DNA of 64,000 bases from NCBI GenBank assembly GCA_002841295.1, contig PHEU01000004.1, positions 1-64,000 of the forward strand. Direction: 5' to 3'. The DNA is from Actinobacteria bacterium HGW-Actinobacteria-6. GTDB taxonomy: Bacteria; Actinomycetota; Coriobacteriia; Anaerosomatales; Anaerosomataceae. Below the pieces are notes generated by a model. The model was not told the DNA's origin, made no database searches, and was given only the letters and a program-made list of their open reading frames with translations. Position numbers and translations under genes: made by a program. Shown here piece by piece: positions 1-9,140 of the stretch (positions within the stretch are counted from its first letter, which is position 1; every line of letters begins with the position of its first letter).

Positions 1-18
1 GCTATACTTCGTACTCGC

Positions 19-95
19 GCCGACGTAGCTCAGCTGGCCAGAGCACCGCACTCGTAATGCGGGGGTCAGGGGTTCGAATCCCCTCGTCGGCTCCA
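19..95 (+). tRNA. tRNA-Thr (CGT anticodon)
   Basis: A complete cloverleaf can be folded. The 7-bp acceptor stem pairs 19-25 with 85-91, followed by a discriminator T and an encoded CCA at 93-95. The D arm has GCTCAG...GAGC, the anticodon stem is CCGCA/TGCGG with loop CTCGTAA, and the T arm has the GGTTCGAATC core. The anticodon CGT reads ACG, so this is a threonine tRNA. A hairpin terminator follows 12 nt downstream, so it is probably the last or only gene of its transcript. Confidence 0.95.
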
Positions 96-107
96 CAGTA
101 ATCAAAA

Positions 108-133
108 GAGGGAGCCCAGTGGGCTCCCTCTTC
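108..133. terminator. Bidirectional intrinsic terminator
   Basis: A perfect 10-bp stem (GAGGGAGCCC / GGGCTCCCTC) with a 3-nt loop is flanked by AAAA on the left and TTCTT on the right. It lies between the tRNA on the + strand and the stop codon of the minus-strand chemoreceptor gene, so it can serve both transcripts. Confidence 0.75.
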
Positions 134-153
134 TTGTGTCCGGTCGCGTCCGT

Positions 154-2133
154 CTAGATGCGGAACCCGCGCATGCCATCCTCAAGTGCGCGAGCCTGCT
201 CGTCGATCTCGCGGACGGATGTGGCTACCTGCCTGGCCGCAGCAGCCGTCTCTGAGGCTGCTGTGCTCACCTGGTGCATCGCCGAGAGAACCTGTTCGGA
301 TGCTACGCGCTGCTGCGCGGCGGCGCTGGCAATCTCACGCGCGGCGCCTGCCGTCGAAGACACCTGGTCAACGATACTTCCGAATGAGAACCCGGAGTGC
401 TCGGTCTGCTCGACACTCTCGGCTGCAAGGAGGGCCTGTTCGTCTGCGCCGCGAGCCAGCTCGGTAGCCGCGCGTTGGATGCCATCGATAAGCGTGCCGA
501 TTCGGGTGGTCGACGCCGAGACGCTTTCGGCAAGCTTCTTGATCTCAGTGGAGACCACGCTGAATCCCTTGCCGGCATCTCCTGCGCGCGCTGCCTCGAT
601 TGCGGCGTTGAACGAGAGGATCTTTGTCTGATTTGCGATGTTGTCGATGAAGGCGAGGACTTCGCCGATGTCGACCGTCGTTTGCTGCAAGTCACTGACA
701 CCGGCAGCCATCGACTCCGCGCTGGTGCGCAATCTGCCAACGCTCGCTATGGTGTCGCTGAGTCCGTCATGTCCGGACTGGGCGGCCTCGAGCGTGTCGT
801 CGGCCAGCCGCATAACGGTTGCGGCCGAGGCGGCCACCGAGCGGTACGACGCAGTCATCTCCTCAAGCGTGGCGGTTGTCTCGGCAACGGCTGAGGCCTG
901 CTGTCCGGCCATCTCGGCCTGGTGTTGTGACGCGTTGGCTATCTCGCCGGAGGCACCCTTCAAGTGGCTGAGCGAGTCACGGACACGCTGGATCAGACCA
1001 GCCAGGCCGTCGGACATCGCGTTGAACGCTGAGCCCAGAGCCGCGATCTCGCGGTCACCACTCGCGGGAACCCTCGTGCCCAGGTCTCCGGAGGCGACCC
1101 GCTCGGCGGCAAGCGCCACGACGCCGACCGGACCGGCGATCAGTCGTGAGGTGATGACAGCCGCAATTGCAGCAAGCAGCAGGCCAGCGGCGAGCGCAAT
1201 GCCGAGGCGAAGCTCGAAGGCAGTGAGGGCGTCGATGTAGCGATCCTGCGGCAGGCCGACGAAGAGCATGCCGATGGTGTGTCCGTTCGGGCCCCGGATG
1301 GGCTCGTACGCGGTGTAGAGGTCGCGGTTCACAACAAAAGCCTCACCGCGGTAGCCCACACCGGCTGCTAGCGTCTTGAGCCGTACTTCGTCGGAGACGA
1401 CGGTGCCCACGGCGCGCTTGCCGTCTGTACCCCGAACACTCGTGGATACGCGCACCTCGTCTTGAAAGACGGTGGCGGCTCCGCCAATGCGGTCCCCGAT
1501 CTGATCGACGAGTGCTGTGGAGTTGTTGACGATGTCGACCGCGACGAGTGCGCCTCGGCCCTTGTCTGCCCCGAACGGGATCGCTGCCTCAAGACCGAGC
1601 GCGCCAGCGACAGCCGTCTTCGTCGTTGTGCCCTGCGCGGTTTGCTTCACCGGGATGAGGTAGGTCTCAGCGAGGCCCGCCTGCTCGATCTCGGATTGCG
1701 GAATGACCACGCATGAGAATCCGATTTGGCCGCCGAACGCGTTTCGCACGACCGGGTCGGCAATCCTGTCCCCTGACAGCTTGCCGAGACTTGAGTTCAA
1801 GACCTTACCGCTGGCGTCCACTGAGTACACGTAGGTCACGCGCATGTCGGCGGCCAGTTGCTTCAGGTCAGCCGCGGTCATCGACTGCACGGTGTTCACG
1901 CGCGCGCCACCGGAGTACGTTTGGAGCGAGGCGACCATGCCGCCGAGGCGAGCAGCGACAACGTCCTGCGCGCTTTTCATGTGGACGTCGATGACGTTGC
2001 CTGCCTCACGCTGCATCGCCGCGTCGAAGCTGGCAATACCGACAATGGCCGCGACGACCATGGGGACGATAGCGACAGTCAGGAATGCGCCCGTCATCCG
2101 GGCAGCAATAGACAGGCGTTTCTTCTCGGTCAC
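154..2133 (-). CDS. Methyl-accepting chemotaxis protein (Cache-type sensor, HAMP, MCP signalling domain)
   Basis: A 659-aa transmembrane chemoreceptor that passes ligand occupancy to CheA/CheW. An N-terminal membrane helix (about residues 15-35) is followed by a roughly 270-residue extracellular region that looks like a Cache sensor; its end, with [19 protein letters not shown], is typical of that fold. A second membrane helix (about 310-332), a HAMP linker, and a long coiled coil follow, with the hairpin tip around [19 protein letters not shown]. The tip departs from consensus (QTKILSF rather than QTNLLAL). The C-terminus GMRGFRI carries no NWETF-like CheR/CheB tether. The start is GTG with GAGGGA upstream. 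No che genes lie in the window, so it must act on an array encoded elsewhere. The ligand is unknown. Confidence 0.93.
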   Translation of the reverse strand: MTEKKRLSIAARMTGAFLTVAIVPMVVAAIVGIASFDAAMQREAGNVIDVHMKSAQDVVAARLGGMVASLQTYSGGARVNTVQSMTAADLKQLAADMRVTYVYSVDASGKVLNSSLGKLSGDRIADPVVRNAFGGQIGFSCVVIPQSEIEQAGLAETYLIPVKQTAQGTTTKTAVAGALGLEAAIPFGADKGRGALVAVDIVNNSTALVDQIGDRIGGAATVFQDEVRVSTSVRGTDGKRAVGTVVSDEVRLKTLAAGVGYRGEAFVVNRDLYTAYEPIRGPNGHTIGMLFVGLPQDRYIDALTAFELRLGIALAAGLLLAAIAAVITSRLIAGPVGVVALAAERVASGDLGTRVPASGDREIAALGSAFNAMSDGLAGLIQRVRDSLSHLKGASGEIANASQHQAEMAGQQASAVAETTATLEEMTASYRSVAASAATVMRLADDTLEAAQSGHDGLSDTIASVGRLRTSAESMAAGVSDLQQTTVDIGEVLAFIDNIANQTKILSFNAAIEAARAGDAGKGFSVVSTEIKKLAESVSASTTRIGTLIDGIQRAATELARGADEQALLAAESVEQTEHSGFSFGSIVDQVSSTAGAAREIASAAAQQRVASEQVLSAMHQVSTAASETAAAARQVATSVREIDEQARALEDGMRGFRI

Positions 2134-2240
2134 AGGAGTTCCCTCGTTCGTTGTCGGCGGACGTTTGGGGGTATCTATGCGAAGGACGCCTCAGTGTAGC
2201 GCAGTTGTGGCGTTGGAATGCCGTACTCAAATCGGTGTCT

Positions 2241-2270
2241 GGTAGTAGTATTCCGGTGAACGGTAGTAGT
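2241..2270. repeat. Direct repeat GGTAGTAGT x2, 21-bp spacing
   Basis: Two identical 9-mers begin at 2241 and 2262, a period of 21 bp or about two helical turns, each followed by a CCGG tetramer within a few bases. The position between divergent genes and upstream of the candidate nuo promoter suits a regulator binding tandem sites on one DNA face, but the repeat is short and chance is not excluded. Confidence 0.4.
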
Positions 2271-2304
2271 GCCGGGTTGTGCCTGGTTGAATACCCCCGG
2301 GGGC

Positions 2305-2334
2305 TTGCAGCGCATTCGTAGCGCATGCTATGTT
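2305..2334 (+). promoter_or_regulatory. Candidate promoter of the nuo operon
   Basis: TTGCAG (2305-2310) and TATGTT (2329-2334) are separated by 18 bp, a reasonable sigma-70/SigA match. The predicted start near 2341 gives a leader of about 105 nt before nuoA. Confidence 0.4.
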
Positions 2335-2351
2335 GCTACGACTTCGCCCCG

Positions 2352-2414
2352 GACAGGTGCTCCCCGGTTACCTGTCATGTGGGCGTCGTCGCACCCGGGG
2401 ACGGAGCGACGACG
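2352..2414 (+). promoter_or_regulatory. Two stem-loops in the nuoA leader
   Basis: Hairpin 1 pairs GACAGGT (2352-2358) with ACCTGTC (2370-2376). Hairpin 2 pairs CGTCGTCGC (2384-2392) with GCGACGACG (2406-2414), 9 perfect base pairs. Neither is followed by a T-run, so they are not intrinsic terminators. They end 16 nt before the AGGAGG ribosome site. They could affect mRNA stability or translation. No known riboswitch family is recognised. Confidence 0.4.
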
Positions 2415-2445
2415 TGCATGAAACCGGGAGAGGAGGTCTGGCCGA

Positions 2446-2814
2446 ATGGTGCAGAGCGTGACTGCAGACCATATCGTGCTGGGCTTGTTCGTAGTCATCG
2501 GACTCATCTTCGTGCCGCTGACGGTCACTGCCTCCCACCTCTTGGCGCCATCCAAGCCGAATCCTCGCAAGCTCGACACCTACGAGTGTGGTAGTGAGCC
2601 CGTCGGTCCCCCCTGGGTACAGCTGCGAGTCGGCTACTACGTCTATGCGCTGCTCTTCGTCGTCTTCGACATCGAAACCGTCTTCTTGTATCCATGGGCC
2701 GTCGCCTTTGACCGCATGGGTGTATTCGTTCTGGTCGAGATGCTGGTCTTCATCACAATCCTCGCAGCCGGGCTCGCGTATGCCTGGAAGGAGGGCGCGC
2801 TGCGTTGGCGATAG
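2446..2814 (+). CDS. nuoA: NADH-quinone oxidoreductase subunit A
   Basis: A small membrane subunit (122 aa, family usual length about 120-145) of the proton-pumping complex I family. Three hydrophobic helices are visible, and the conserved loop [13 protein letters not shown] with the invariant YECG motif lies between helices 1 and 2. The segment [20 protein letters not shown] is the family signature. ATG at 2446 is preceded by AGGAGG at 2431-2436. It is the first gene of an 11-gene operon, and its end overlaps the TTG start of nuoB by 10 nt, which suggests translational coupling. Confidence 0.95.
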   Translation: MVQSVTADHIVLGLFVVIGLIFVPLTVTASHLLAPSKPNPRKLDTYECGSEPVGPPWVQLRVGYYVYALLFVVFDIETVFLYPWAVAFDRMGVFVLVEMLVFITILAAGLAYAWKEGALRWR

Positions 2815-3302
2815 AGAAGCTCACCGGCGAGAACTCCATGATCTTCATCCGCAGCGAACAGCTCTTCGACTTCGCGCGCCGCAACTCGCTGTGGTATATC
2901 GCCTTCGGCATCGCATGCTGCGCCATCGAGGGCCTCATGAGCGCGAGCGGTCCCCGGTTCGACTTCGACCGGATGGGCGTGTTCTTCCGTAACTCCCCGC
3001 GCCAGGCCGACGTGATGATCGTCGCCGGCACGGTGAACAAGAAGATGGCCGAGACGGTCAAGCGCCTGTACGACCAGATGCCGGAACCCAAGTGGGTCGT
3101 TGCCATGGGCGCGTGCGCTAACACCGGCGGCCCGTTCCGCGAGTACCCCAACGTCGTCCTCGGCGTGGACAAGATCATCCCGGTCGACGTGTACATCCCC
3201 GGATGCCCGCCTCGGCCAGAATCTGTGCAGTACGCCTTCATCGAGCTGCAGAAGAAGATCGCGAAGCGGACGGAGGAGCGCCTTGCTGCCCGCAATAAGT
3301 GA
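2805..3302 (+). CDS. nuoB: NADH-quinone oxidoreductase subunit B (N2 Fe-S cluster subunit)
   Basis: A 165-aa peripheral subunit that carries the terminal [4Fe-4S] cluster N2, which passes electrons to quinone. The cluster ligands are visible as the tandem cysteines C38-C39 (ACCAIE), the cysteine of MGACANTGG and that of PGCPPRPE. The start is TTG at 2805, with GGAAGGAGGG about 9 nt upstream inside nuoA; the reading before Leu-6 has no better start. The end overlaps nuoC by 20 nt. Confidence 0.95.
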   Translation: MAIEKLTGENSMIFIRSEQLFDFARRNSLWYIAFGIACCAIEGLMSASGPRFDFDRMGVFFRNSPRQADVMIVAGTVNKKMAETVKRLYDQMPEPKWVVAMGACANTGGPFREYPNVVLGVDKIIPVDVYIPGCPPRPESVQYAFIELQKKIAKRTEERLAARNK

Positions 3303-3732
3303 CATCGAGCGGCTGCTTGCCGCCCTTCCGGACGTGGCGGTCGCCGAGGAGCTCCTCGGCGTCGTCGCGCGCGTGTCGCTTGCAGATGCCGTCCCCGCGC
3401 TTGTTGCGATCAAGGCCGCTGGCTACGAGTCGCTCGTGGACTTCGATGGTATCGACACCGGCGAGCTCATCGAGCTCACGTACCGGCTGCGCTCCTACGC
3501 GCTTGATACCGAGCTCTACGTGAAGACGTCGGTTGCCTATGGCGGCACCATCGAGTCGGTGTGGTACGAGTACCCCTCGGCACTCATGCCCGAACGTGAG
3601 ACTGCCGAGCTCCTGGGGCTCCACCTCGCGGGCCACCCGAACCCGAAGCGCTTGCTCACGACCGATGGCGTGCCGCCGCTCCTACGCAAGGATGTTCTCA
3701 TCCGCAGCGTGGAGGAGGTGAAGGCCCGATGA
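3283..3732 (+). CDS. nuoC: NADH-quinone oxidoreductase subunit C (30 kDa subunit)
   Basis: A 149-aa peripheral-arm subunit that docks on NuoD. The C-terminal half, with [38 protein letters not shown] and LLRKD, is the 30-kDa-subunit signature (P-x-A-x-W-x-E-R-E-x-x-D-x-x-G-type region, here modified to [11 protein letters not shown]). The start is the TTG at 3283, with GGAGGAG at 3272-3278 and the correct spacing. A reading from further upstream would run through nuoB out of frame. The stop overlaps the nuoD start as ATGA. NuoC is separate from NuoD here, not fused as in enterobacteria. Confidence 0.9.
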   Translation: MLPAISDIERLLAALPDVAVAEELLGVVARVSLADAVPALVAIKAAGYESLVDFDGIDTGELIELTYRLRSYALDTELYVKTSVAYGGTIESVWYEYPSALMPERETAELLGLHLAGHPNPKRLLTTDGVPPLLRKDVLIRSVEEVKAR

Positions 3733-4934
3733 CCGATACGTGCGAAGAAACGCTCGGCGTCGGGCTGCTGTGCGAAGGCCAGCATGACCCCGGCACGCCC
3801 CCGGCCGGACTCCGTCGCGCGCCGTCCGGCGTTGACGGGCTCACGACCGAGCACCTCATCATCAACATGGGTCCACAACACCCATCCACGCACGGCGTGC
3901 TCCGCATGCTCATCGAGGTCGACGGCGAGGAGATCGTCGCTGCAGAGGTCTCGGTCGGCTACCTTCATCGCGGCATCGAGAAGCTTGCCGAGCACCGCCG
4001 GTACGACGCCATCGGGACGCTCATGGACCGGGGCGATTACGTCTCGGGCATGATGGGCGAGCACGCCTTCGCGATGGCTGCCGAGAAGCTCATGGAGGTC
4101 GAGGTGCCGCGCAAGGCGCATTGGCTTCGCTCGCTTGCCTCGGAGCTCAATCGTCTCGCAAGTCACCTCGTGTGGTACGGGACGTTCGGCCTTGATACCG
4201 GTGGTATGGGCCAGTTCCTCTACGCGATGCGCGATCGCGAAGCGCTCCTCGACATCCTTGAGGCGCTCTCCGGTCAGCGCATGATGTTCAACTACATCCG
4301 TCCCGGTGGCGTGGTCGCTGACCTGCCGCTTGGACTGGAAGAGAAGATCCGCACATTCCTGAGCACGTTCGACATGTATCTGGAAGAGCATGATCAGCTT
4401 CTCGGCGGCAATGAGATATTCCAGAGTCGCGTGAAGGGTATCGGCGTCATCGATCGCGGAATCGCCCAGTGCTTCGGCCTCACGGGCGCGAACCTGCGCG
4501 CGGCGGGCGTGGACTTCGACGTTCGCAAGGCTCGCCCGTACGCTGCGTACCAGGAGCTCGACTTCGAGGTTCCTCTCGGCACCAAAGGTGACGCCTGGGA
4601 CCGCTACATGGTTCGCATGGAAGAGATGCGACAGTCTGCGCGGATGATCGCACAGCTCATCGATGGCATGCCTGAAGGCCCGCACACCGCCAAGGTGCCC
4701 AGAGTCATCCGCCCGAACGCTGGCGAGGTCTACGCGAGCGTTGAGTCATCGCGCGGCGAGACGGGAATCCATCTGGTCAGCGACGGGACCGAGCATCCGT
4801 ACCGAATGCACTATCGCGGCCCGTCACTCTACGCGGCGCAGGCGCTTGAAGAGATACTGCCGGGTCACCTCATCGCTGATGTGGTCATGATCATCGGGTC
4901 GACCGACATCATGCTCGGGGAGTTGGACCGATGA
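3729..4934 (+). CDS. nuoD: NADH-quinone oxidoreductase subunit D (49 kDa subunit)
   Basis: A 401-aa peripheral subunit which, with NuoB, forms the quinone site. It is related to [NiFe] hydrogenase large subunits. The conserved core starts at about residue 40 with LIINMGPQHPSTHGVLRM, followed by EVSVGYLHRGIEKLAE and the C-terminal SLYAAQALEEILPGHLIADVVMIIGSTDIMLGELDR. The hydrogenase Ni-binding cysteines are absent, as expected for complex I. About 38 N-terminal residues ahead of the core (with Cys-5 and Cys-15) are unlike most NuoD proteins. Its ATG overlaps the nuoC stop, and its stop overlaps nuoH as ATGA. Confidence 0.95.
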   Translation: MTDTCEETLGVGLLCEGQHDPGTPPAGLRRAPSGVDGLTTEHLIINMGPQHPSTHGVLRMLIEVDGEEIVAAEVSVGYLHRGIEKLAEHRRYDAIGTLMDRGDYVSGMMGEHAFAMAAEKLMEVEVPRKAHWLRSLASELNRLASHLVWYGTFGLDTGGMGQFLYAMRDREALLDILEALSGQRMMFNYIRPGGVVADLPLGLEEKIRTFLSTFDMYLEEHDQLLGGNEIFQSRVKGIGVIDRGIAQCFGLTGANLRAAGVDFDVRKARPYAAYQELDFEVPLGTKGDAWDRYMVRMEEMRQSARMIAQLIDGMPEGPHTAKVPRVIRPNAGEVYASVESSRGETGIHLVSDGTEHPYRMHYRGPSLYAAQALEEILPGHLIADVVMIIGSTDIMLGELDR

Positions 4935-5941
4935 GCCCCATTGCAGTCGGCGCCCTCAAGGTCTTCGCCGCCATCGGGCTCATGCTCGGCAACGGCGTCG
5001 TGCTCATCTACATGCTGCGCAAGGTGCTGGGTCGCCTCCACCTGCGCCATGGGCCGATGGAAATGGGTCCCGCGGGCATGTTCCAGACGCTCATGGACGT
5101 CGTGAAGCTGCTCACCAAAGAAGACATCACGCCGAGGGCCGTCGATAAGTGGCTCTTCCGACTAGCCCCGCTCATGGTGTTCGTCCCGTCGCTCATGGCA
5201 TATGCGGCGCTGCCATACTCGGACAGCTGGCGCATCACGAGCCTCGACTCCGGGCTGCTCTACACGTTCGCGGTCCTTTCGCTCGTGCCGATCGGCATCC
5301 TCATGGCTGGGTGGGCGAGTGCCAACAAGTGGTCGCTTCTCGGCGGCATGCGCGCGGCTGCCCAGCAGATCGCATACGAGGTGCCACTCCTGCTCTCCGT
5401 GCTACCGATCGTCATGCTCGTTGGCAGCGCGAATCTCGGCACGATCGTCGAGGCACAGCAGGGCACGTTCCTCGCGGTGCTGCCGAGGTGGTTCATCATG
5501 AACCCGCTCTTCTGGCCGACGTTCGTGCTTTACGTGATCGCCTCGCTCGTAGAGAGTAACCAGACGCCGTTCGATATGTCCGAAGGCGAGTCTGAGATCG
5601 TGGCCGGCTTCGCGACCGAGTACTCGGCGATGAAGTTCGGGCTGCTCTTCCTCTCGGAGTTCAGCAACGGGTTCATCGTTTCAGCGCTTGGTGTCGCGCT
5701 CTTCTTCGGCGGCTGGTCGCTGCCGTGGATTCCTGCGTCGTGGTATGCGGCTGCGCCGATAATCGGGCCGGCCATCTTCATCATCAAGACGTACATCGGC
5801 ATCTTCTTCATGATGTGGATCCGCGGGACGTTCCCGCGCGTGCGCATCGACCAGATGATGCAGCTCGGCTGGATGCGTCTTATTCCGATATCGCTCGCGT
5901 GGATCGTCTTCTCGGGCATCGTCATCAAGGTGTGGAGCTAG
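4931..5941 (+). CDS. nuoH: NADH-quinone oxidoreductase subunit H
   Basis: A 336-aa integral membrane subunit with about eight helices that links the quinone cavity to the proton-pumping arm. Family signatures are RHGPMEMGPAGMFQTLMDVVKLLTKED, the acidic loop after the fifth helix (ESNQTPFDMSEGESEIVAGFATEYS) and IRGTFPRVRIDQMMQLGW. It overlaps the nuoD stop by 4 nt. Two nucleotides separate its stop from the nuoI start. Confidence 0.95.
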   Translation: MSPIAVGALKVFAAIGLMLGNGVVLIYMLRKVLGRLHLRHGPMEMGPAGMFQTLMDVVKLLTKEDITPRAVDKWLFRLAPLMVFVPSLMAYAALPYSDSWRITSLDSGLLYTFAVLSLVPIGILMAGWASANKWSLLGGMRAAAQQIAYEVPLLLSVLPIVMLVGSANLGTIVEAQQGTFLAVLPRWFIMNPLFWPTFVLYVIASLVESNQTPFDMSEGESEIVAGFATEYSAMKFGLLFLSEFSNGFIVSALGVALFFGGWSLPWIPASWYAAAPIIGPAIFIIKTYIGIFFMMWIRGTFPRVRIDQMMQLGWMRLIPISLAWIVFSGIVIKVWS

Positions 5942-5943
5942 TC

Positions 5944-6408
5944 ATGTGGGGACTCGGATTGCTCAACGGTCTCAGGATCTCGATGCGCAACATGCTTCGG
6001 GGTCCCATCACCGTGAAGTATCCGCACGAGAAGCTCGTGCTCCCCGAGCGCGCGCGGTGGGCGGTGCGCCCCAAGTACTTCGACGACGGTTCGCCCAAGT
6101 GCACGGCGTGCATGACGTGCGTGCGTGTGTGTCCCGACCACATTCTGAGCCTGGATGTGACGACTGCCGAGGATAAGACGAAGCACATCGACGCCTTCGG
6201 CTACGAGATCGGTGCCTGCATGATGTGCGGGCTCTGCGTGGAGGCATGCCCGTTCGATGCCATCATGATGAGTCACGACTACGAGCTTGCCGTGACCGAT
6301 GCAGCGCTTCTGAACGAGACGCTGATCGAGAACGTGGATGCGGCGACCGCCGCGCATCACAAGGCAGAGAAGCAAGCGACAGCAGGGGAGGTGGAAAGCG
6401 GTGAGTGA
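5944..6408 (+). CDS. nuoI: NADH-quinone oxidoreductase subunit I (2x[4Fe-4S] ferredoxin-like)
   Basis: A 154-aa electron-transfer subunit with two ferredoxin motifs: CTACMTCVRVCP and CMMCGLCVEACP. These should bind clusters N6a and N6b. In an enzyme without NuoEFG, this subunit is the likely entry point for electrons from a soluble donor such as ferredoxin. ATG at 5944 follows the nuoH stop directly. The charged, alanine-rich C-terminal tail overlaps nuoJ by 8 nt. Confidence 0.93.
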   Translation: MWGLGLLNGLRISMRNMLRGPITVKYPHEKLVLPERARWAVRPKYFDDGSPKCTACMTCVRVCPDHILSLDVTTAEDKTKHIDAFGYEIGACMMCGLCVEACPFDAIMMSHDYELAVTDAALLNETLIENVDAATAAHHKAEKQATAGEVESGE

Positions 6409-6907
6409 AACGGTAAGCGGCGTAGTCTTTCTCGCGTTCGCGTTTGCGACCATCGGCGGAGCCGTCATGATGCTCGCGACCCGCAATGTCGTGCACGCCG
6501 CCTTCTGGCTGCTCGAGGTCATGCTGGCGACCGCCGGGCTCTATCTGCTGCTCTCCGCCGAGTTTCTTGCGCTCGTGCAGGTGCTCGTCTATGCCGGATC
6601 GGTCGCAGTGCTCGTGCTCTTCACTATCATGCTTACTTTGCGCCGCCGGGAGGACGCCATCCGGCCGTATGAGCCGGGCTGGGCCGCTGCGATACTCGCC
6701 ACGCTCTTCGGTGCTGCCGTGCTCTTCGCGGTCGAGCGCTTCGCTTCACAGCTGCCTCCAGGCACCATGCCCGCCTCGGTGCCTGACCTTGCGCTATTCG
6801 GCCAGACGCTCTTCACCGCGTGGGCCGTTCCCTTTGAGATCGCCTCGCTCGTCTTGCTCGTGGCCCTTGTGGGCGCCGTATGGTGGTCCGGGGGTGATGG
6901 GTCGTGA
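6401..6907 (+). CDS. nuoJ: NADH-quinone oxidoreductase subunit J
   Basis: A 168-aa membrane subunit with five predicted helices. The family pattern RNVVHAAFWLLEVMLATAGLYLLLSAEFLALVQVLVYAGSVAVLVLFTIML is clear. The GTG start at 6401 is chosen because AGGGGAGG lies 8 nt upstream and the protein then begins at the first helix. The stop overlaps the nuoK GTG (GTGA). Confidence 0.93.
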   Translation: MSETVSGVVFLAFAFATIGGAVMMLATRNVVHAAFWLLEVMLATAGLYLLLSAEFLALVQVLVYAGSVAVLVLFTIMLTLRRREDAIRPYEPGWAAAILATLFGAAVLFAVERFASQLPPGTMPASVPDLALFGQTLFTAWAVPFEIASLVLLVALVGAVWWSGGDGS

Positions 6908-7227
6908 CGCTGCTTCAGCCGGTCGGCCTACTCTCCTTCATGGCGCTCTCAGCGGTGCTCTTCTCACTGGGACTCTACGGCGCGCTGTCGCGCAAGAGTG
7001 CCGTTATGGTGCTCATGTCGCTTGAGCTCATGGCGAACGCCATCAATATCAACCTTGTAGCGATCTCACGCTTCTCGGCACCCGCCGAGCTGACCGGCCA
7101 GATCTTCGCGGTCTTCTCGATGGTAGTCTCGGCCGCCGAGATAGGACTCGGCCTGGCGCTCGTTATCGCACTCTACCGCCAGCGCAAGACGGTAGAGATC
7201 GATTCGATGCAAGAGCTGAAGGGGTAG
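6904..7227 (+). CDS. nuoK: NADH-quinone oxidoreductase subunit K
   Basis: A 107-aa membrane subunit with three helices, homologous to MrpC antiporter subunits. It has the two conserved glutamates within helices in MSLELMANAININLVA and VSAAEIGLGLALVIALYR. GTG start at 6904, overlapping nuoJ. Usual family length is about 100 aa. Confidence 0.94.
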   Translation: MTLLQPVGLLSFMALSAVLFSLGLYGALSRKSAVMVLMSLELMANAININLVAISRFSAPAELTGQIFAVFSMVVSAAEIGLGLALVIALYRQRKTVEIDSMQELKG

Positions 7228-7230
7228 GCC

Positions 7231-9135
7231 GTGGGCTACGTTGCTGCCATAGCGCTTCTGCCCGCCATCGCATTCGCGATTCTTGTGCCGATGTCGAACC
7301 GTGTCCGCAACAAGGCCGTTCCGGTCTCGGTGGCTGCGGTGGTCATTTCTCTCGCACTTTCACTGCTCGCATTCGCTCAGGTTTGGCCGGGTGGTCACGG
7401 GGGTGAGGCGGTGTATCACGCGTCGGTCACCTTCGCGACTCTCGGATCCGTTGACCTTGGAGTTGGCGTACTGCTTGATCCCATCTCGGCAGTGATGCTG
7501 GTGGTCGTCACGCTCGTCGGCACGGCCGTGCAGGTCTACTCGCTCGGTTACATGCACCGGGATGCACGCATCGGCTGGTACTACGCCGTTCTCTCGCTCT
7601 TCACCGCAGCGATGCTGATGCTGGTACTCTCGGACAACTTCTTGCAGCTCTACATGGCCTGGGAGGTCATGGGGCTGTGTTCGTACCTCCTCATCGGCTT
7701 CTGGCATGAGCAAGTCGCGCCGAGGAAGGCGAGCCTCAAGGCGTTTTTGACGACCCGCGTCGGCGATGTTGGCTTCGCACTCGGCCTGGCGGTCATGTAC
7801 AAGACGGCGGGATCATTCGACTTCCAGGTCGTGCTGCACGACTTCGCGTGGGCGCCTGCTGCGGCGACCACGGTCTCGCTCTTGCTGCTCTTCGGCGCGA
7901 TGGGCAAGTCGGCACAGGTGCCGCTACATGTATGGCTGCCTGACGCGATGGCCGGCCCCACACCCGCCTCGGCACTCATCCACGCCGCGACGATGGTGGC
8001 TGCAGGCGTCTTCCTCGTGGCCCGCGCGCTCCCGATCTTTGAGGTGAGCGGTGTCGCTCTCACGGTCACGATGATCGTCGGCGTTACGACCGCGCTTGTC
8101 GGCGGACTGCTCGCAGCGGTGCAGCACGACATCAAGAAGGTGCTTGCGTACTCGACGATCAGCCAGCTCGGCTACATGTTCGTCGCGCTTGGCGCCGGCG
8201 GTCTTGTCGCTGGCATGTATCATCTGGTCACCCATGCGTTCTTCAAGTCGCTGCTCTTCCTCGGCGCCGGCGTCATCATCCATGCGGCGCACACGCAGGA
8301 CATGCGCGAAATGGGTGGCCTTGCTAAGAAGATGCCGGTCACGACCGTGACGTTCACGATCGGCTCTCTGGCACTCGCCGGAGTGTTCCCGTTCTCGGGC
8401 TTCTGGAGCAAGGATGAGATCCTGACTATCCTGTGGCACGAAGGACACTACGTCGTCTTTGCGCTGGCGCTGGCTGCCGCGTTCGTGACCGCAGTCTACG
8501 TGGCCAGGCTCTGGTTCCGGGTCTTCACCGGCCCGACGCAATCCGCCGAGCTCAAAGAGGCTCATGTCGAGATGCTCATCCCGATGGGCGTGCTCGCTGC
8601 GATATCGGCGTTCATCGGGTTCGGATCACCGTACTTCGCGCAGTTCCTCGGCCATGAAGGGGAGTGGCCGGCAGCCGCCATCGCGCTCACGTCTATGTCC
8701 GTGGCCGGCATCGGGCTTGCGCTCGGGTGGTGGGTGTACGGTCGCCGCACGAAAGTCATCAATACCCGGCCGTTCAAGCAACGTGCCGGGTTCGTCTATG
8801 ACGCGCTAACCCTCAAGCTCTACTTCGACCTTACATACGATTACTTCATCGTCAGAGGGTACGGTCGTCTTGCCGAGATGCTCTCCGGCTTTGACCGGGT
8901 CGTCGTGGATGGCATCGTCAATGGCGCTGGTGCGGTCTGGCGTTCGGGAACCGAAGTCGGTTCGCTGATTGACACGTACGTGATCGACGGCGCAGTCAAC
9001 GGCACCGCATCGCTCATCAAGGCCGCCGGCGCCAAGGTTCGGCGTATCGAGACCGGCCACATTCAGGCGTACCAGGGACTCATGGTCGCCGCGCTCGTCC
9101 TGCTCATGCTGTGGTTCGTCGTGAAAGGGGCCTGA
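7231..9135 (+). CDS. nuoL: NADH-quinone oxidoreductase subunit L (antiporter-like)
   Basis: A 634-aa distal proton-pumping subunit with about 16 helices. Mrp-antiporter signatures are present: YMAWEVMGLCSYLLIGFW, GAMGKSAQVPLHVWLPDAMAGPTPASALIHAATMVAAGVFLVAR, and VTHAFFKSLLFLGAG. The C-terminal amphipathic lateral helix region is present. The GTG start at 7231 has AAGGGG 6 nt upstream and lies 3 nt after the nuoK stop. Confidence 0.95.
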   Translation: MGYVAAIALLPAIAFAILVPMSNRVRNKAVPVSVAAVVISLALSLLAFAQVWPGGHGGEAVYHASVTFATLGSVDLGVGVLLDPISAVMLVVVTLVGTAVQVYSLGYMHRDARIGWYYAVLSLFTAAMLMLVLSDNFLQLYMAWEVMGLCSYLLIGFWHEQVAPRKASLKAFLTTRVGDVGFALGLAVMYKTAGSFDFQVVLHDFAWAPAAATTVSLLLLFGAMGKSAQVPLHVWLPDAMAGPTPASALIHAATMVAAGVFLVARALPIFEVSGVALTVTMIVGVTTALVGGLLAAVQHDIKKVLAYSTISQLGYMFVALGAGGLVAGMYHLVTHAFFKSLLFLGAGVIIHAAHTQDMREMGGLAKKMPVTTVTFTIGSLALAGVFPFSGFWSKDEILTILWHEGHYVVFALALAAAFVTAVYVARLWFRVFTGPTQSAELKEAHVEMLIPMGVLAAISAFIGFGSPYFAQFLGHEGEWPAAAIALTSMSVAGIGLALGWWVYGRRTKVINTRPFKQRAGFVYDALTLKLYFDLTYDYFIVRGYGRLAEMLSGFDRVVVDGIVNGAGAVWRSGTEVGSLIDTYVIDGAVNGTASLIKAAGAKVRRIETGHIQAYQGLMVAALVLLMLWFVVKGA

Positions 9136-9140
9136 CGCCC

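Larger units (their letters stand above)
2134..2445. other. 312-nt divergent intergenic region: chemoreceptor 5' side and nuo leader
   Basis: No convincing gene is present. The region holds a 9-nt direct repeat (2241-2270), the perfect palindrome CCCCCGGGGG at 2294-2303, a candidate nuo promoter (2305-2334) and two stem-loops in the nuo leader (2352-2414). On the minus strand a TACACT hexamer at 2193-2198 could be a -10 box for the chemoreceptor, but it has no recognisable -35. Confidence 0.6.

Noticed and set aside
2294-2303. Perfect palindrome CCCCCGGGGG as an operator
   Set aside because: Ten bases of G and C only are expected by chance in a high-GC genome, and no second copy is seen nearby.
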